64,000 nucleotides of DNA from Alopecurus myosuroides (taxonomy: Eukaryota; Streptophyta; Magnoliopsida; Poales; Poaceae). The DNA lies in NCBI GenBank assembly GCA_028641055.1, contig CM054062.1, positions 181,178,933-181,242,932 on the forward strand. The letters run 5' to 3'. Below the pieces are notes generated by a model. It did not search any database and was not told the origin of the DNA. It saw nothing but the letters and a program-made list of their open reading frames with translations. Position numbers and translations under genes: made by a program. Below, piece by piece: positions 20,494-32,641 of the stretch (position 1 is the stretch's first letter; every line of letters starts with the position of its first letter).

Positions 20494-23400
20494 TGTAACA
20501 TCCCAAGTATGAAAAATAGCCATTAGAATGTTTGCTCTCTGTTATTTTATGTTTTGCATCATGGCATCATGTTCATTGCATTTGTTTTGCTTGTTTTCCT
20601 TTTGTTTTCCTCTGTTTTCATTTGTTTTCCAACTGTTTTCCCTTGTTTTCTTTTGTTTTCTATTTGAATTTCAAACCAAAATTCAAACCTTTTGTTTCAT
20701 CCTTGTGATGTTACAATCTCCAAAAGGATATTTCAAATCAAAACAATCATTTGTTTCCATCAAACCATAAGGTTCAAACCATTAAAATTATGGCTTTTTA
20801 TAATTCAATTAATTCAAATGGTATTTCAAATTCAAATCAAATCACCAAACAGTACCCAATTTCAACTTATGAAAATCAACAAAATAACTCTAATCATTTG
20901 TTCTATTTAAACCATAGGGTTCACCCTATTTAAAATATTGTTTTCAATAATCAATTAATCACAAATTCAATCAATTACCAAAATAACAATATGATTTGAA
21001 TTTTGGCAAACCAAATGTTGGCAAGTGGTTGCTGCTAACTTAAATAACTAAAACAAATTTTTCCTAAACTTTTTCCTAACCCAAAACCCCTCCTTCTCTT
21101 CCTATTCCAAATCAGCAAAAAAAAAGAGAGCAAAGAAAAAAATAAATAAAAACTAACAAGAGGGAGAGAGAGAGCAACCAGCAGCCCAGCCCACCAATTC
21201 TCCCCCTCAGGGCCCAATACCCCTTCCCCCCGGTCGTCTTCCTCGTATGGCGCTCATCCAAGCACACCACGTATGCAGGGAGATACAGGCAACGGCCACC
21301 ACTCCTCCACCCCTCCCTATAAACTCCATGACTAGCCCCTAACCCTAACCCTACCCATCTCTCCCTCCTTCTTCCTCTTCCCCCGCCGTTTTCTCTCTTC
21401 CTCTCCCTCTCTTTCTTCTCTGAACCTCTGTATCTGAACCTGCACCTCCGAATTTTCCCTCTCCTTTCCACCGGCGATCGCCGCCGGGAGAGTTCCCCTC
21501 CAGCCAAGGGAGGGCCGGGAATGGAACCTCCCCGGTGCCCTCTCCCTCCTCCACCCCTCGGTGGGCACCGGGGAGCTTCATGTCGTCGCCGCCGTCCGCT
21601 CCAGTCGCCGGCCACTCCCTCTGCTGCTGCCCCGACCTGATCCGTGCGCCTCCTCTGTCCAAGGTGAGCGCCCCACCTCCTCTTCTCCCCACTCGCTCCC
21701 TCCCCTCCTCCCTCTTGCACCACACCCCCCCACAACGCACCACGGCCACCCGGCGCCCCTCCGGCGAGCAGCAGGCCGGCGGCAGCCTCCCTCTGTCGGG
21801 GTTCAGTTGTCTGCGAACTGAACAATTCAGTTAACGTTCGAAGCTACACCATATCCACCCCCCGTACCCCTTCTAGCAACAAACAGAGCAGCAGCCGCAC
21901 TGGTAGCAGCACCCTTTGCGCAGCAGGAGGTGGGGGGTTCGAGTCCCCCTCCCACAATAAAAACCACACTTTTATTTTCCATTGTTTTGGTCACAGCAAC
22001 TTCACAGAATCACCAATAGGTCCCTGTTGATTAATTCTAAACCCCTGTAATATTTTCCTAAGTCCCTAGAGGTGATAAAAATGGCAGATTTGCACCAAAT
22101 CTTGTAAAATGCATAACTAATTCATCTTAACTCCAATTTTAACTTTTTAAATATGTTTTCTGTCCCAAATTAAATGTTCTATCCAAATATAAATTTTTTT
22201 CACTGTTTTGAATATTTTAAATTGGTGCAATATTTGAAAACTTGTTAAATTCACTTAAACTTGCAAAAATCATAACTTGGGCATCAAAATTCCAAATTCC
22301 ACAAACTAAATATGTTTTCCAATCAACTTTTCATGTACTTTCCAAATATAAATTTTGTTTGCTGTTTTGAATAATTTAAATTGCCGAAAACAACTGTTTC
22401 TTGTTTAATGCATTTAAAATTGCCAAAATAATAACTTGCTCATTTTAAATCCAATTTCAACAAATGAAATATGTTTTCCATGCAAAATCCAACCACCTTT
22501 TCAAATATAAAATTTGTTTCATGTTTTGAATAATTAAAATTGGTTAAATGATTTAAACCTTGTTTAAATCATTTAATATTGTTAAATTCATAACTTGATC
22601 AAATTAAATTATTTTTGAACATATAAAATATGTTTTCCAACCATAAAAGTATGAAATTTTCAAATATGAATTTGCTTCAATGCTTTGAACAAATAAAAAT
22701 TCAAATAAGTTCATGTTTGAATTAAATTCATTTAATTCTTGCTTAAACTTGTTAAATTCATAAATAATTTATTTGAAATCCTTTTTCAACAAGTGAAACA
22801 TGTATTCCACCTAAAATTGTGTGTTCTTATCAAATATGAACTTTGTTACCTATTTTGAACAATTTAAAGTGGTGAAAACAACAAATGCTTGTGTGACACC
22901 TTTAAGTAACCAAAATTTCTTAACTTAATAAACAAATTTCCAAACTTGGTAAACCTTATTTCAAATTGTTTCTATTGCTGTTATTTTGTTGTTTTCCCCA
23001 TCCATGCATCATGCTAATCCACTTTCACATGTTGCTTAGTTGTAAAACAATTAATTCAACCATAATTCATGGGCTTTTCATATGCAATCCAATTGCATGT
23101 GGGTCCATTTAATCATGTTGCTATCTTGTCAACTAGTTTATTTCTATGCATCAATTAAATGGTCATGCATCATCCCATGTTTGTGCACTATGCCATGTTA
23201 TTGATTGTTTGTTCTCTGTGTTGTTTGTTTTCTTCTTCTCGGATATACGACGACGTTGAGACCGACGATACTTACGACACCCCTTCTAAGGATTTAGCTC
23301 AGTACCAGGCTACTGGGTTTGCAGGCAAGTATTCACTCACATGAACCATCGTGTTCCTTTCAACATTGGATACCGATACTTTTCCGTTGTCTATTCTGCT

Positions 23401-25091
23401 AGCCCTATGAATAGTTGCTTCTGTTACGAACCTATCACATGAATCCCTTAACCCTGATATTGCCTCACCTCCACTCCTATCACCCCATTGCTTGTGCCCG
23501 TGTCTTAATAGCATGCTTAGGGTTGTTTTGCTCGAGTCTGTTACCCGTTACTTTCCGTTACTAGATTACTTTTATGTTCTGGGGGCTCGATGTTTAATCA
23601 ATCAATCATGCTAATGTTATTATTACATAATAATTTGATGATAAGACACCGGCAGGAGGCCCTGTGTGGTTTTGAGACCTGCTAGTGTCGACCCTAATAG
23701 GAAAAGGGTCTTGTCTACTAATCCATGATGAGCGCACTAACCGCATGTGGGAAGCGAGTATGGGCGCCCCCCTCAATTTGATTCGATTCGCATCTCGTCC
23801 AAATCGCCTCATTTAGTTCGTGTTTTCCATTTGCCGCATGCATGTTTTTGCGAGCCCAGGCCAGGGTGGAACTTTTGTAGTCGGCATATAGGGGGACACG
23901 TTCTTAGAGTGCTATGAGGGTCCCTTTTCTTCGGGGCTCGATTAGCCGTGCGCCCAAGGTGCTTTGGGCTTGATGCGAAGAAGAGTTGAGTTGTGTTGAG
24001 TACCTCGCTTGGTGGGTTTGATCCCCGTCTGGCGGGATATTCTTACGTGTACGGCCAAATTGGTGCACCCCTGCAGGGATAAATCTTCTCTAGAAGCCGT
24101 GTTTTCCGCGGTTATGGACTACTTGGTGAAAGTACTGGCTAACAAGTACTCAGGACAACTTAAACCTAATGATTAACAACCTTACACCCAATGATTAACA
24201 ACTTGACTAGTAATAGGCTTATTGACACAATAATCTGAACCATCTTTAATCCAACTGTGTGAGTTATCCTCGGATTGCTTCTTTGGATAAGGGGCGAGAT
24301 CCAGGATGGGTTTGTTTGGAGGTAGTTATAGTTGGTTACGATACGCGATCTTATCTCCTTTCTGTTAGCCGGAAGTGGTAGTAATTCTGTAGTTGGTTAG
24401 AGCAGCCAGTTGCAGCATCTTTTATATCCCCTTCCTTCCGTTGAACCCAAAGCATCTGTGCTTGGTGTTGACGGGTTACACTTTGGTGAACCGTGAGTCT
24501 TGCTTGCCAGTACGTTTATGTACTGACCCCTTTGGGGCTGTGGTTTCCGCAGACTACGTTTCCGAGGATCTACATGGTGGCTACTACGTGGAGTTTGACG
24601 AGGCTGCTGACGAGTAGATAGCGGACTTTTCCCGGGCAGGATCCGAGACTTCGTGGATGGGCTCCGTCTTTTCGTTTCCGGCCTCTTAGGCCTATTTGGT
24701 TCTTGTCTGTACTCAGACATGTTGAATGCTTCCGCTGTGATGTAATGATGATATGTTGGGACATGTGTCTTCTGGATGATTGTATTTTCTATCTCTGCTC
24801 TAATGAGAGCTATTTGCAACTTATTTCAATCTTTTGTGTCTTAGAGATTTGTTGTGATATCACTTGTTCCAATGCCGTTGACGTACCCTGTGTGTATGTT
24901 ATGAAGTACGTCAATGGAAGTATCTGGATTTCTATGGGATGGTTTGCGCAGACGATGAATAGTAGTTAATGGTTGTCACACGTTTACGTGTTGGCCTGCT
25001 CATATTGAGATGCGGGTGCCGGTATGCCCCGTAAGCCATTTATCTACTGTTTAACGGACTGTGAGTATCCCCTAGAAGTCCGGGTGCGACA
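20494..25091 (+). mobile_element. Family X long LTR, copy 2 (solo, 4.6 kb) inside A's 3' LTR
   Basis: It starts TGTAACATCCC and ends GGTGCGACA, with CAGAG at 20489-20493 and again at 25092-25096 as a 5-bp target duplication. No gag or pol is present, so it behaves as a single very long LTR. Layout: AT-rich first 600 bp, CT-rich island with a TATA box (CCTATAAACT, about 21317) and a CCCTAACCCTAACCC leader start, a long AT-rich stretch (22000-23200), and a moderately GC-rich 3' third (23640-25091). That last part is homologous to copy 3 on the other strand at 43100-43640. Size and the GC-rich GACA end recall the LTRs of large non-autonomous Triticeae elements such as Sukkula; this is a guess from memory. 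Confidence 0.75.
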
Positions 25092-25096
25092 CAGAG

Positions 25097-25154
25097 TCGA
25101 TTTGCCCCAATTTAAGTTACCCCCGGTAACGTCTGCCGTGATTATCCCACGACA
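25097..25154 (+). repeat. 3' LTR of element A, last part
   Basis: It continues the LTR after the family X insertion and ends CCCACGACA, as does the 5' LTR at 3054. The next bases (AGAGT) belong to the Athila-like element into which A inserted. Confidence 0.9.
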
Positions 25155-26805
25155 AGAGTATAAACTGATAGATAACTAAAAGTAAAGCTAATGAGAAACT
25201 CACAACCAAACAAGTTTAAAGGAACCCCCCAAGCTTAGATGATCGCAAGATATAAAAAAATATTAAATAAATCTAAAGTTTAGTGCACACAAGAATAGAA
25301 ACTTAAGTGCTATGCTCCCCGATAACGGCGCCAGAAAAGTACTTGATAACCCCCAAGAACATGGGATCGCTGTAGTACCTCTCAATGTGGAAGTAGGGTA
25401 CCGATCCGCAGGAGAAAGAAGGACAAGTTATCTATTCCCTACAACTAAAGTGTCACAAGTTTTAGTTGATTATGCACTAAACAAGTTCAAAGAACAAGAT
25501 GGTTGATTTATAGATGGAAGTTTAATGTAACAAAACAAGAATGTAAGACAAGACAAAGGTTTTCTCTTATAGGAACAATGGACATGGGTTCACTCAATCC
25601 TCTCTCCCATCTATCGTGATTATCATGTTATAGATAAAAAGTACACACACTTGTCATACTTTAATGGTAAACTTGTATGACGACTACATGTCCTAAAACA
25701 CATAGTTGAAAGAAATAATCATTTGTGTTGCTAGGTCACCCTCGTAAGGCTAGCGTGGTTTGCTGTCACTCCCACATTATACTTCTTCCTTTTTACCCCA
25801 GATAAAGGATGTTGGGCGATATTGTGTCACGCAATACCTATGCCTATGTCACATCGGCCATCCCGTACCCACATACATCATACTTCTTAATGGACAATAC
25901 TCTAAACACTAATGCAATGATTCATATTTTGTGTGCATGACCACATCTCTCTCATCTATCTACACTTGGTGGTGTCAATCACCTCATGACATGGATAAAT
26001 AAGGCATTATGCATAAATCAAACCATCACATGCTTCATAAAATATCTCCAAAATATGACAAGTCATAAAAGATCCAACACAACGGTAAATGCATAACAAA
26101 TATCATCTCATACCACAATATCCACACTACGAATTATATAGATAGATCCATAATCATGCAAGGTACATCATACAGACTTCAACAATGATCGTACGTAGAA
26201 AGATTAGATCAAGTTACCACCACAAACCCAAAGTCCACGGGGTGGACTACTCTCCCTTCATCATGGTGACGATGGTGGAGATGTTGGAGAAGATGAAGAC
26301 CACCCCGGCAGTGCCCCGCCGGAGTTTCCCCCTCCAATCTGTATCTCCAGGTCTTCTGGTTCGTGGTTTTGTGTTTCTGCGGCGCTCCCTTGCGAAAGCC
26401 GTCGGGGGACTATCACGGAGATGAAAATGGACGACATCAGAGCAACGAGGGAGGGGGGGGGGAGATGGACCCTCCCACGCGGCCAGGAATTTGGCCATGT
26501 GGGGCCACCTCTTTCCCTCCTCGGACTTCCTTTCGTGTGCTTTCTTGGCTCCTACTCCTTCTTCCTTCCAAAAAATGATCCCCGAAAAATATTAGCTCAT
26601 TTGGACGTCATTTGGGTCCCTAAAACATCAAAATATAGAAAATAGGGTTTTCCGCCAGTGCAGGGTTAATTCTAGAAAAACAGGAAAACTGTGAACTATT
26701 CCAAAAATAATATAAAACAATGATATAACCCTTATATGTGCAAATATGATTGAAATATAAGTAATACAATGCAAAGTTCATGTATGCATTTTACATGCAT
26801 CAACA
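25155..26805 (-). mobile_element. Athila-like gypsy LTR and leader, cut by element A
   Basis: On the minus strand the LTR begins TGTTGATGCATG (26805) and ends near ...GTTATCA (about 25344), 1.46 kb. Ten bases on comes TGGCGCCGTTATCGGGGAG (25341-25323), the primer-binding site typical of Athila-type elements that use tRNA-Asp. About 190 bp of untranslated leader follow to 25155, where element A interrupts. No protein-coding part of this element is left in the window. Triticeae families with a similar LTR start exist (Sabrina/WHAM type), but the name is not certain. Confidence 0.75.
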
Positions 26806-26872
26806 CCTTACTTTCTACCGAGTCATTAGAGGTCGGATGTAGCGGCTCCTCAACCAAGGTAATATCACTCTC

Positions 26873-28245
26873 CTATATCTTCATCATCGGTTTCTTGTTC
26901 GGGTTATCAGGGACCCAATGATCCTCCCATGCATTAATAGATCTTCCGTCCCCAACTCTTTTTATAAGGCCCAACTTAAGAGCTTCTCTGCCGTGTAAAA
27001 TAGCACGCCACGTGTGTGATGCACCCCTCTTCCTTGTAGCCGACATAAAATCACATGTGTGGAAATACTTGACCTTAAAGACTTCTATGCACAAGGAGTT
27101 TGGGTTAGTAAGCAGCCTCCATCCCTATTTTGCCAATATAGCTTGACTGAATAATTCCAACCCTCTGAAACCCATCCATCCATTACATTTTGGTATAGCT
27201 AAATCCTTCCACTTCCTCCAATGCATTTTTCTCTTTTGCTCGTCACCACCCCACCAAAATCTAGCAATTATACTAGTAATCTTATTACACAAATTCTTCG
27301 ACAACCTGAAACGGCTCATGGAGGAAGTCGGAATAGTTTTTTTTGTATAAGGTCGGAATAGCTTGAAAAATTGCTTTAATCAAAACCTCCCTTTCTGCAT
27401 TGTTAAGGTGTTGAGCTACCCATCCATTAAGTAGCCTCTTAATCTTAGTAATTCTTCAAATTGTGAATCAGTAGACCACCTTAGTGCGGCAGGGAGGCCT
27501 AAATATTTTTCAACCAAAGCCTCGTTATTAATATTTACCTCCTTGTGAACTTCCTCCCTCGTCTCCGGGGTACAATTTGAGCTAAAAAATATTGCTGATT
27601 TGTCCTTATTAACCAATTGCCCCGAGCCAGTATTATACATATCCAATATCTCGTTAATTCGCCGGGATCCCTCCGCGTTTGCATGAGTAAAGGTAATGCA
27701 ATCATCGGCAAAAAGCAGGTAGGAGATCCATAGCGCATGAATACCCACTCGAACTCCTCTAGTGAAATAACCTATACCAACACGCTTGAGCAAACACGTT
27801 AGCCCTTCAGAACAAAGTAAGAATAAATAAGGACTAATAGGATCTCCCTGTATGATCCCTCTTGATGGTTTAAAAACATCCGAGAAGACGCCATTCATTC
27901 GCACAGAAAAGGAAGTCGTCTCCACACAAGCCATAATCCTTATCAATCCAAAAATCTGCAAAACCCAGTTTTTCCATAATTTTCCTTATATAAGACTATT
28001 CCACTCGGTCATAAGTCTTCCCCATATCAACTTTAATCGCACGTGCACCTGATTTTCCTTTTCAAATAGTTGATACACTCATAAGCTTTTAGAACATTAT
28101 CGGTGAGGAGTCTCCTTGGTACAAAACGCACTTTGCTTTTCCGGAATTATGACATCAAGGATCGGCCTCAATCTCAACCTTGGAGGCTATTCTCTATAGA
28201 ACATTGTAAAGTGAGATTGGTCTATATTGTTTCAAACTCTTTTGG
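26873..28245 (-). pseudogene. LINE ORF2 remnant: RT core and C-terminal region
   Basis: After the inserted element the minus strand continues with the Y-R-P-I-S-L block, S-A-F-V-P, an ORF at 27961-27416 containing G-I-I-Q-G-D-P-I-S-P-Y-L-F and the catalytic F-A-D-D (27712-27701), and then the RT-downstream region (27319-26873) with A-R-F-W-W-G and a Trp-x-x-His-Trp-Val-Pro stretch. Stops occur between about 28180 and 27970 and near 27400 and 27100. The intact family enzyme makes cDNA at a nicked target. Confidence 0.85.
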
Positions 28246-29742
28246 CCCGTTTGAATGTCGGAAAAACAGGCTTGGAATTGAAAATCTCGAATTTTTGGGC
28301 TAATTCCATTGTTTGGGGTGGTTACGGAATTGGGGCATGGAAACGCTAGCGAATTCCGAGCTAGCCGCGCGTGCGCCTCCCGCACCTCCCGCGGATTCGG
28401 GGATTTTATTATTTGTCACACTTTTCTTTCCACTTTTATAATTTGTCACAAGATGTATCACAGTGTGGCAAATTATAAAGTATCCGAGAAAAGCGTAGCA
28501 AATTGTAAATTATCCCCGCGGATTCAGAGGTCCAGACCTCGGAAACTCTTGGAATCGAACGCGTACCTGTTCGCGAGTAAGGAAAACAGAGCACCACGAC
28601 CTCGAGCGGGCGAGCGATTCGCCGACCTGCAGAAACCGGCGGCGGCGGCACTGGTACGCTCCCCTCCGCCCTCCTCTCCCTCCCCTTTCCCCGTCATATT
28701 CTACCTCTCGCCTTCCTCCTCCGATTCCACCTCGTCGGATGGGTGCCCGTCCCCTCCCGTTAGCCAGCCCTTACCCTAGATCGACGGGAGGGATGCACGG
28801 CGATGGGATGGGAACGTTCAAGGGATGGCAACAGCGGTGGTTCCCATCCTTTTCCTTGAATTCTCTCTGAATCCCCCGGTCAAGCGGTTCCCAAGAGTCA
28901 GGCACCGTAGACATCACATGCGCGTTATTGATTTTGTATCTGCAGCAGTAGAAAACACATGAATATCAGTCGATAGGTAATTGCTACTGATGACTGATGC
29001 TTGTTATTGTTTTGCATATCTCATGGATTCTTGTACACTGTTTGTCTCACTTTTTAGAGCCCTTTAGTTGATCATACCGTGGAAGAATATCTGCCCACAG
29101 GGTCGGTCAGAAGAAACAGACCAGAACGGTGTAGATTAAAGAGTTTACAACAGGACCGTATCAAATCGTTTCGGGGACTAATATTGTCTCTGAATCCCAC
29201 TGTAATTTTAACAAGTATGGGTAGTTCGATTTTCTATTCAGCATGAGCTAGTAGAAGCCTAGAATGTTGTTACTGGAATGTTGGTTGAATATCGAATGAA
29301 GTCAGAACCATGTTACCGTGAAACAACTTTATCTTGCATCATCAGTTGAATAATTTAATAATTGGTGATCAATGGTTCTGGTAACAGGTGATTTTGATAA
29401 AAAAAAGAAAATTTAATATGTGTGAAAAAATAATATATGTGCAACCAAATATATGTGCAAGTAATTGACTATCAATATTTTAACGTTATAATGTGTGAAA
29501 ATAATATATAAGCATTTAAATATGCATATATTATTTTTCATGCATGTAGACAAGTTTACACTGTCCAAACTCAACAAAACATCCAATTCCATGGTTTGTA
29601 CATCCAAACATGAATTAGAATAAATACCAAACACACCCAAACAACATAATTTAAATTGGAGGCCATTTCCTTTCTATCTCGGATTTGGTATTCTAGTCCA
29701 ATTCAATTCCAAGCCAGTTTTTCCTACATCCAAACACAGGGA
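28246..29742. mobile_element. Terminal-inverted-repeat element inserted in the LINE RT
   Basis: The left end (CCGTTTGAATGTCGGAAAAA) and the reversed right end (GTGTTTGGATGTAGGAAAAA) match over about 35 bp with few differences. They continue as CAGGCTTGGAATTGA and CTGGCTTGGAATTGA. The LINE is continuous if 28246-29742 and one copy of TGG (28243-28245 or 29743-29745) are removed, so a 3-bp target duplication is likely. Superfamily not assigned. The interior holds a GC-rich block (28500-28780) that resembles the first exon region of the host gene at 31865-32030, then AT-rich sequence. Confidence 0.7.
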
Positions 29743-30703
29743 TGGGTTTTTGACTTTAGGAATCAACACAAGAATAGTTTGATTCACCTCCTCTGGCATA
29801 GATCCGTTGTCGAAAAACAACTTAATAACATTGCAAACCGGTTGCTTTAAAAAGTTCGTCTCAACCAACAGTAAAACCATCAGGTCCCGGGGACTTATTC
29901 GAATGCATCATAAGCTGTGCTTTTGCAATTTTTGAGTTAGTGACAGGTTTGCATAAGCTTTCATTCATCACATCATCTACCTTCCTCTCCACAACCTCCG
30001 TGACCACCTCGGGAATAATGTTGCCCTCCGAAGTAAAAATATTTTTGTAGAAATCCATTGAAGCACTCTCTAGTCTAGCTTGTGAAGTAATAGTCACCCC
30101 ACTATCCAACTAAATGCTCATAATTTTATTTTGCCTACCTATCTCCCCAGCCTTTGCATGAAAAAACGACGTATTACGGTCTCCTTCCCTCAGCCACTGA
30201 ATACGAGATCTCTGCTTGGCCATAATTTTTTCCTGAGAAAGTAATTCCGAAATCCTATTCATAATAGTTTTTCTGCCCTTGTTAGTCCCCCTCTTAACGA
30301 CCTAGCACGAATATTGTCCAAATTCCCTCGTAGTGTTTTCAGTTGCCTCTTCACATTGCCAAATTCTTCGAAGTTCTACACATTTTCAAAGCGAAAAAGG
30401 TCCCGGGCCCTTGCTCTCTCGAGTCTGTTCCGAACCATTCACTTTAATCAAGAGGGCACAATGATCCGATTCTATCGTCTGAATATGTTTAACCTCTGTG
30501 TTCCCAATCACCTCCAAAAACCTATCATCTCCCAGCCCTCGGTCCAGGCGGGCCTTAATATTTCTCCTGCCACGCTGTCTGTTATCCCAAGTGTACGACA
30601 AGCCTGAGAAACCCAAGTCTGTGAAGCGGCAAGAATCTACGGCATCCCTAAAGCCCTCCATCATCCAATCTTGCCTCGTATTTCCTCTAATCTTTAGACA
30701 CAA
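29743..30703 (-). pseudogene. LINE ORF2 remnant: endonuclease C-terminal part and start of RT
   Basis: The minus-strand ORF at 30703-30386 shows the endonuclease end (Gly-Leu-Ser-Tyr-Thr-Trp-Asp-Asn-Arg, then Arg-Leu-Asp-Arg, then Ser-Asp-His). The ORF at 30109-29861 carries the K-S-P-G-P-D-G block that opens the RT. The I-P-K-V-K-N-P block (about 29755-29775) follows and is then cut by the inserted TIR element. Frames are disrupted between the blocks. Confidence 0.75.
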
Positions 30704-31480
30704 CCGCCCCCCCCCTTGCCAAGCACCTCCATATCATTAGACCTTTTTTCCACCGGCTCAACACCTCATAATTCAATTTCTTAGCTGTGGTAGAATGACC
30801 AACCTTTTCTTCCTCTGCCACATCATCTGAATTAGAGACACCCAATTTCTTTAACGGACTCGACGTTGTATCGCTAACCTCATCCTCAGCATCCATATCA
30901 TCCGAAGAGCGTTTGCGTGCATATGGTTCCCTTTCTCTCCCCCTTCCTCTTCCTCCCAATCCGCCTATGACACCTCCTCTGAAAGTAAATTGTCCAGGCT
31001 GAATCCTCCTCTTAGCAACTAGCCATTTAACATAGAGAATTGCTTTCTGGTCACGGACGCTGTCACCACAGTTCTCGAGATCGTGGCCCATGATTCCGCA
31101 TACGTCACAGAAAAATCCAATTTTTTCATATTTGACATGGAGTTCTCTCTTGCCTGCTACGTTGAGAGGAACAAAACGGATGAGTGGTGATCCCACATCA
31201 GTACTTGCCCTCACCCTAACATAGTCACCCTCAAAATATATAGTCGGCTTCGTCTCAACACTATGAACCTTGCCAATTCTTCTAGCCGGCTAAATATTTT
31301 GAGGGTCGTCGATATACGAGTTGGCTAGGAGAATCTTGCCTGTTTTTTCATATCATGGAGATCGTCGATACCGATGAAAACATCGTCCAACTCACCTTCC
31401 CGCAGCTCCAGGTTTTGCATCGCCCTTTGCAATGCCTCATCGCCTTCATCCTACCTCGAGGCACTATCCCCGCCTTTAAT
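30687..31480 (-). pseudogene. LINE ORF1 remnant with CCHC zinc knuckle
   Basis: From an ATG near 31480 on the minus strand the frame contains early stops (for example after about 12 codons). From 31214 to 30687 it is open. It has the V-R-V-R-A hallmark of plant LINE ORF1 proteins, then K-Y-E-K-I-G-F-F-C-D-V-C-G-I-M-G-H, a CCHC knuckle, then a Gly/Arg-rich and acidic tail. Compared with intact ORF1 the N-terminal DUF4283-like part is mostly missing, so an internal deletion is likely. The intact family protein binds the element RNA. Confidence 0.75.
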
Positions 31481-31879
31481 CGCTTTCGACATCTTACGTC
31501 GCGCTAGACCTTCAGCCGAAACTAAACCCTAAGTACCCAAAAGGAAGCGTCTTGCGAAACAACAGAGAGAGACAATCACCGCTTAAAAGCCCCCGCGTGA
31601 TCTTGCGAGTTGGAAATTGAGTCGGGAACGAAATCCTCAGAGAAATCTCACCCAGGCGAAGGAATCGCAAGAGGAGTCGGAAACCCTAGAAAACTAGGTC
31701 GACCGAATTCAAACTTAGCTACATTTCGTATAGCTAGGTCGACGGAGTTCCTATCGGAATTCAAACAGGGTTTGGGTTTGGGCCCTCCAATCGGGGATGC
31801 TCTAGGATCGGTACAATTCCACGCCATGCCCCCGCGCGCGTCCGCCGTCGCGAAAAAATTCTGAGCCCAGAGCTCGGAA

Positions 31880-32000
31880 ACGCTCGGAATCGTTCCGCCC
31901 CTGTACCTCTTTGTCGGTTGCACTGGACAGAACGAAGCCGCGACTCCTGCTCGACCTCGCGAGAGCGCAGCCTGGAAAGCAAGCGGTGGCGGCGGCGGCG
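31880..32000 (+). other. 5' untranslated first exon of the J-domain gene
   Basis: A GC-rich region ends in a GGCGGCGGCG run followed by GTAAGATC at 32001, a good donor. The matching acceptor is TTATGCAG at 32537-32544, followed by an untranslated stretch to the ATG at 32642. A leader intron of 544 bp is the result. The true transcription start is not visible; no clear TATA box was found. Confidence 0.55.
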
Positions 32001-32641
32001 GTAAGATCTCCCTCCCTCCTCTCCCTTTCCCATTCCCCTCCCATCTCCCTCCCATCTCCCTCCCATCCCTCCTCTCCCTCTCATTCCCCGCCATGGTGCC
32101 GCCCCTAAGGCCCTCAAACCCTAGATGCGGTAGGGGAACATCGGCGGCTTGAGGTCGCCCTTAGGGGAACATCGGCGGGAGTGGCTCCATCCCCTCCCGT
32201 GTGACCCTCAAACTATGCTCTTCCCTGCTCTCCCCAACCGGGCACTTCCCTTGATTTGTTGTTCCCTGTACCTCCGCTGATGCAGTCCAATGAAAACATT
32301 ACACTTGGTTCTTGTAAATTGCTAGTCGTTCTTCAACTTATTGTGTTTTCTTGTACAGTATATCAGATTGCTTTTGTTGGAATTCATTATACTTGCTTTT
32401 CCTGTGTAGCTGTGATTGTATCATTAGAAAAGAACTCTGTCTTGGTAATTTTTATTGGCATTAGATTTTTCATATGGCACATTTTTTTTTTCAGTTAGTA
32501 AGATTTCCTTACGGGTCAATATGTGCACTTTCTGTCTTATGCAGGGAAAAAATACCAGTTAATCTTGAGTATCTGATAGAGGCGCGCTAGAGCATGCTAC
32601 GCCCCTTGAATCTGTCCTCGTTGTAGGACCTAAAGTCAAAG

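Larger units (their letters stand above)
2665..25154 (+). mobile_element. Element A: degenerate Tat-like Ty3/gypsy retrotransposon, host of two nested insertions
   Basis: Element A comprises a 5' LTR remnant (2665-3054), PBS, broken gag-protease, RT, a short RNase H piece, an antisense extra gene (17525-18913, leader to about 19670), a polypurine tract (TTCTGGGGACTAC, 20053-20065) and a 3' LTR (20066-20493 plus 25097-25154). Element B sits inside the RNase H region, and family X LTRs sit in both LTRs. Integrase is missing: the RNase H fragment ends near 17524 and runs directly into the 3' end of the antisense gene. The two LTRs differ by a few substitutions (for example GACC versus GAGC at about 2970/20467, and TTATATAA versus TTGTATAA at 2788/20287). 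The gag, protease and RT motifs are of the plant Tat-like kind, which is a family inference. Confidence 0.85.
26806..31700 (-). mobile_element. Decayed plant L1-type LINE, interrupted by a TIR element
   Basis: Reading the minus strand from about 31700 to 26806: a 5' leader, an ORF1 start near 31480, a CCHC zinc knuckle, endonuclease remains, RT in pieces and a C-terminal region. Several stops and frameshifts break it. The RT is split by an inserted element (28246-29742) between the I-P-K-V-K-N-P block and the Y-R-P-I-S-L block, which are adjacent in intact LINEs. The 3' end is cut or bordered by the Athila-like LTR at 26805, so no poly(A) tail is seen. Confidence 0.8.

Noticed and set aside
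21338..21352. Telomere-like CCCTAACCCTAACCCTA
   Set aside because: Only two to three units in a leader-like context, as is common just after plant transcription starts; not a telomeric array.
21112..21834. A 237-codon minus-strand ORF and overlapping plus-strand ORFs
   Set aside because: Low-complexity Arg/Gly-rich translation of a CT-rich leader region in family X copy 2; no motif.
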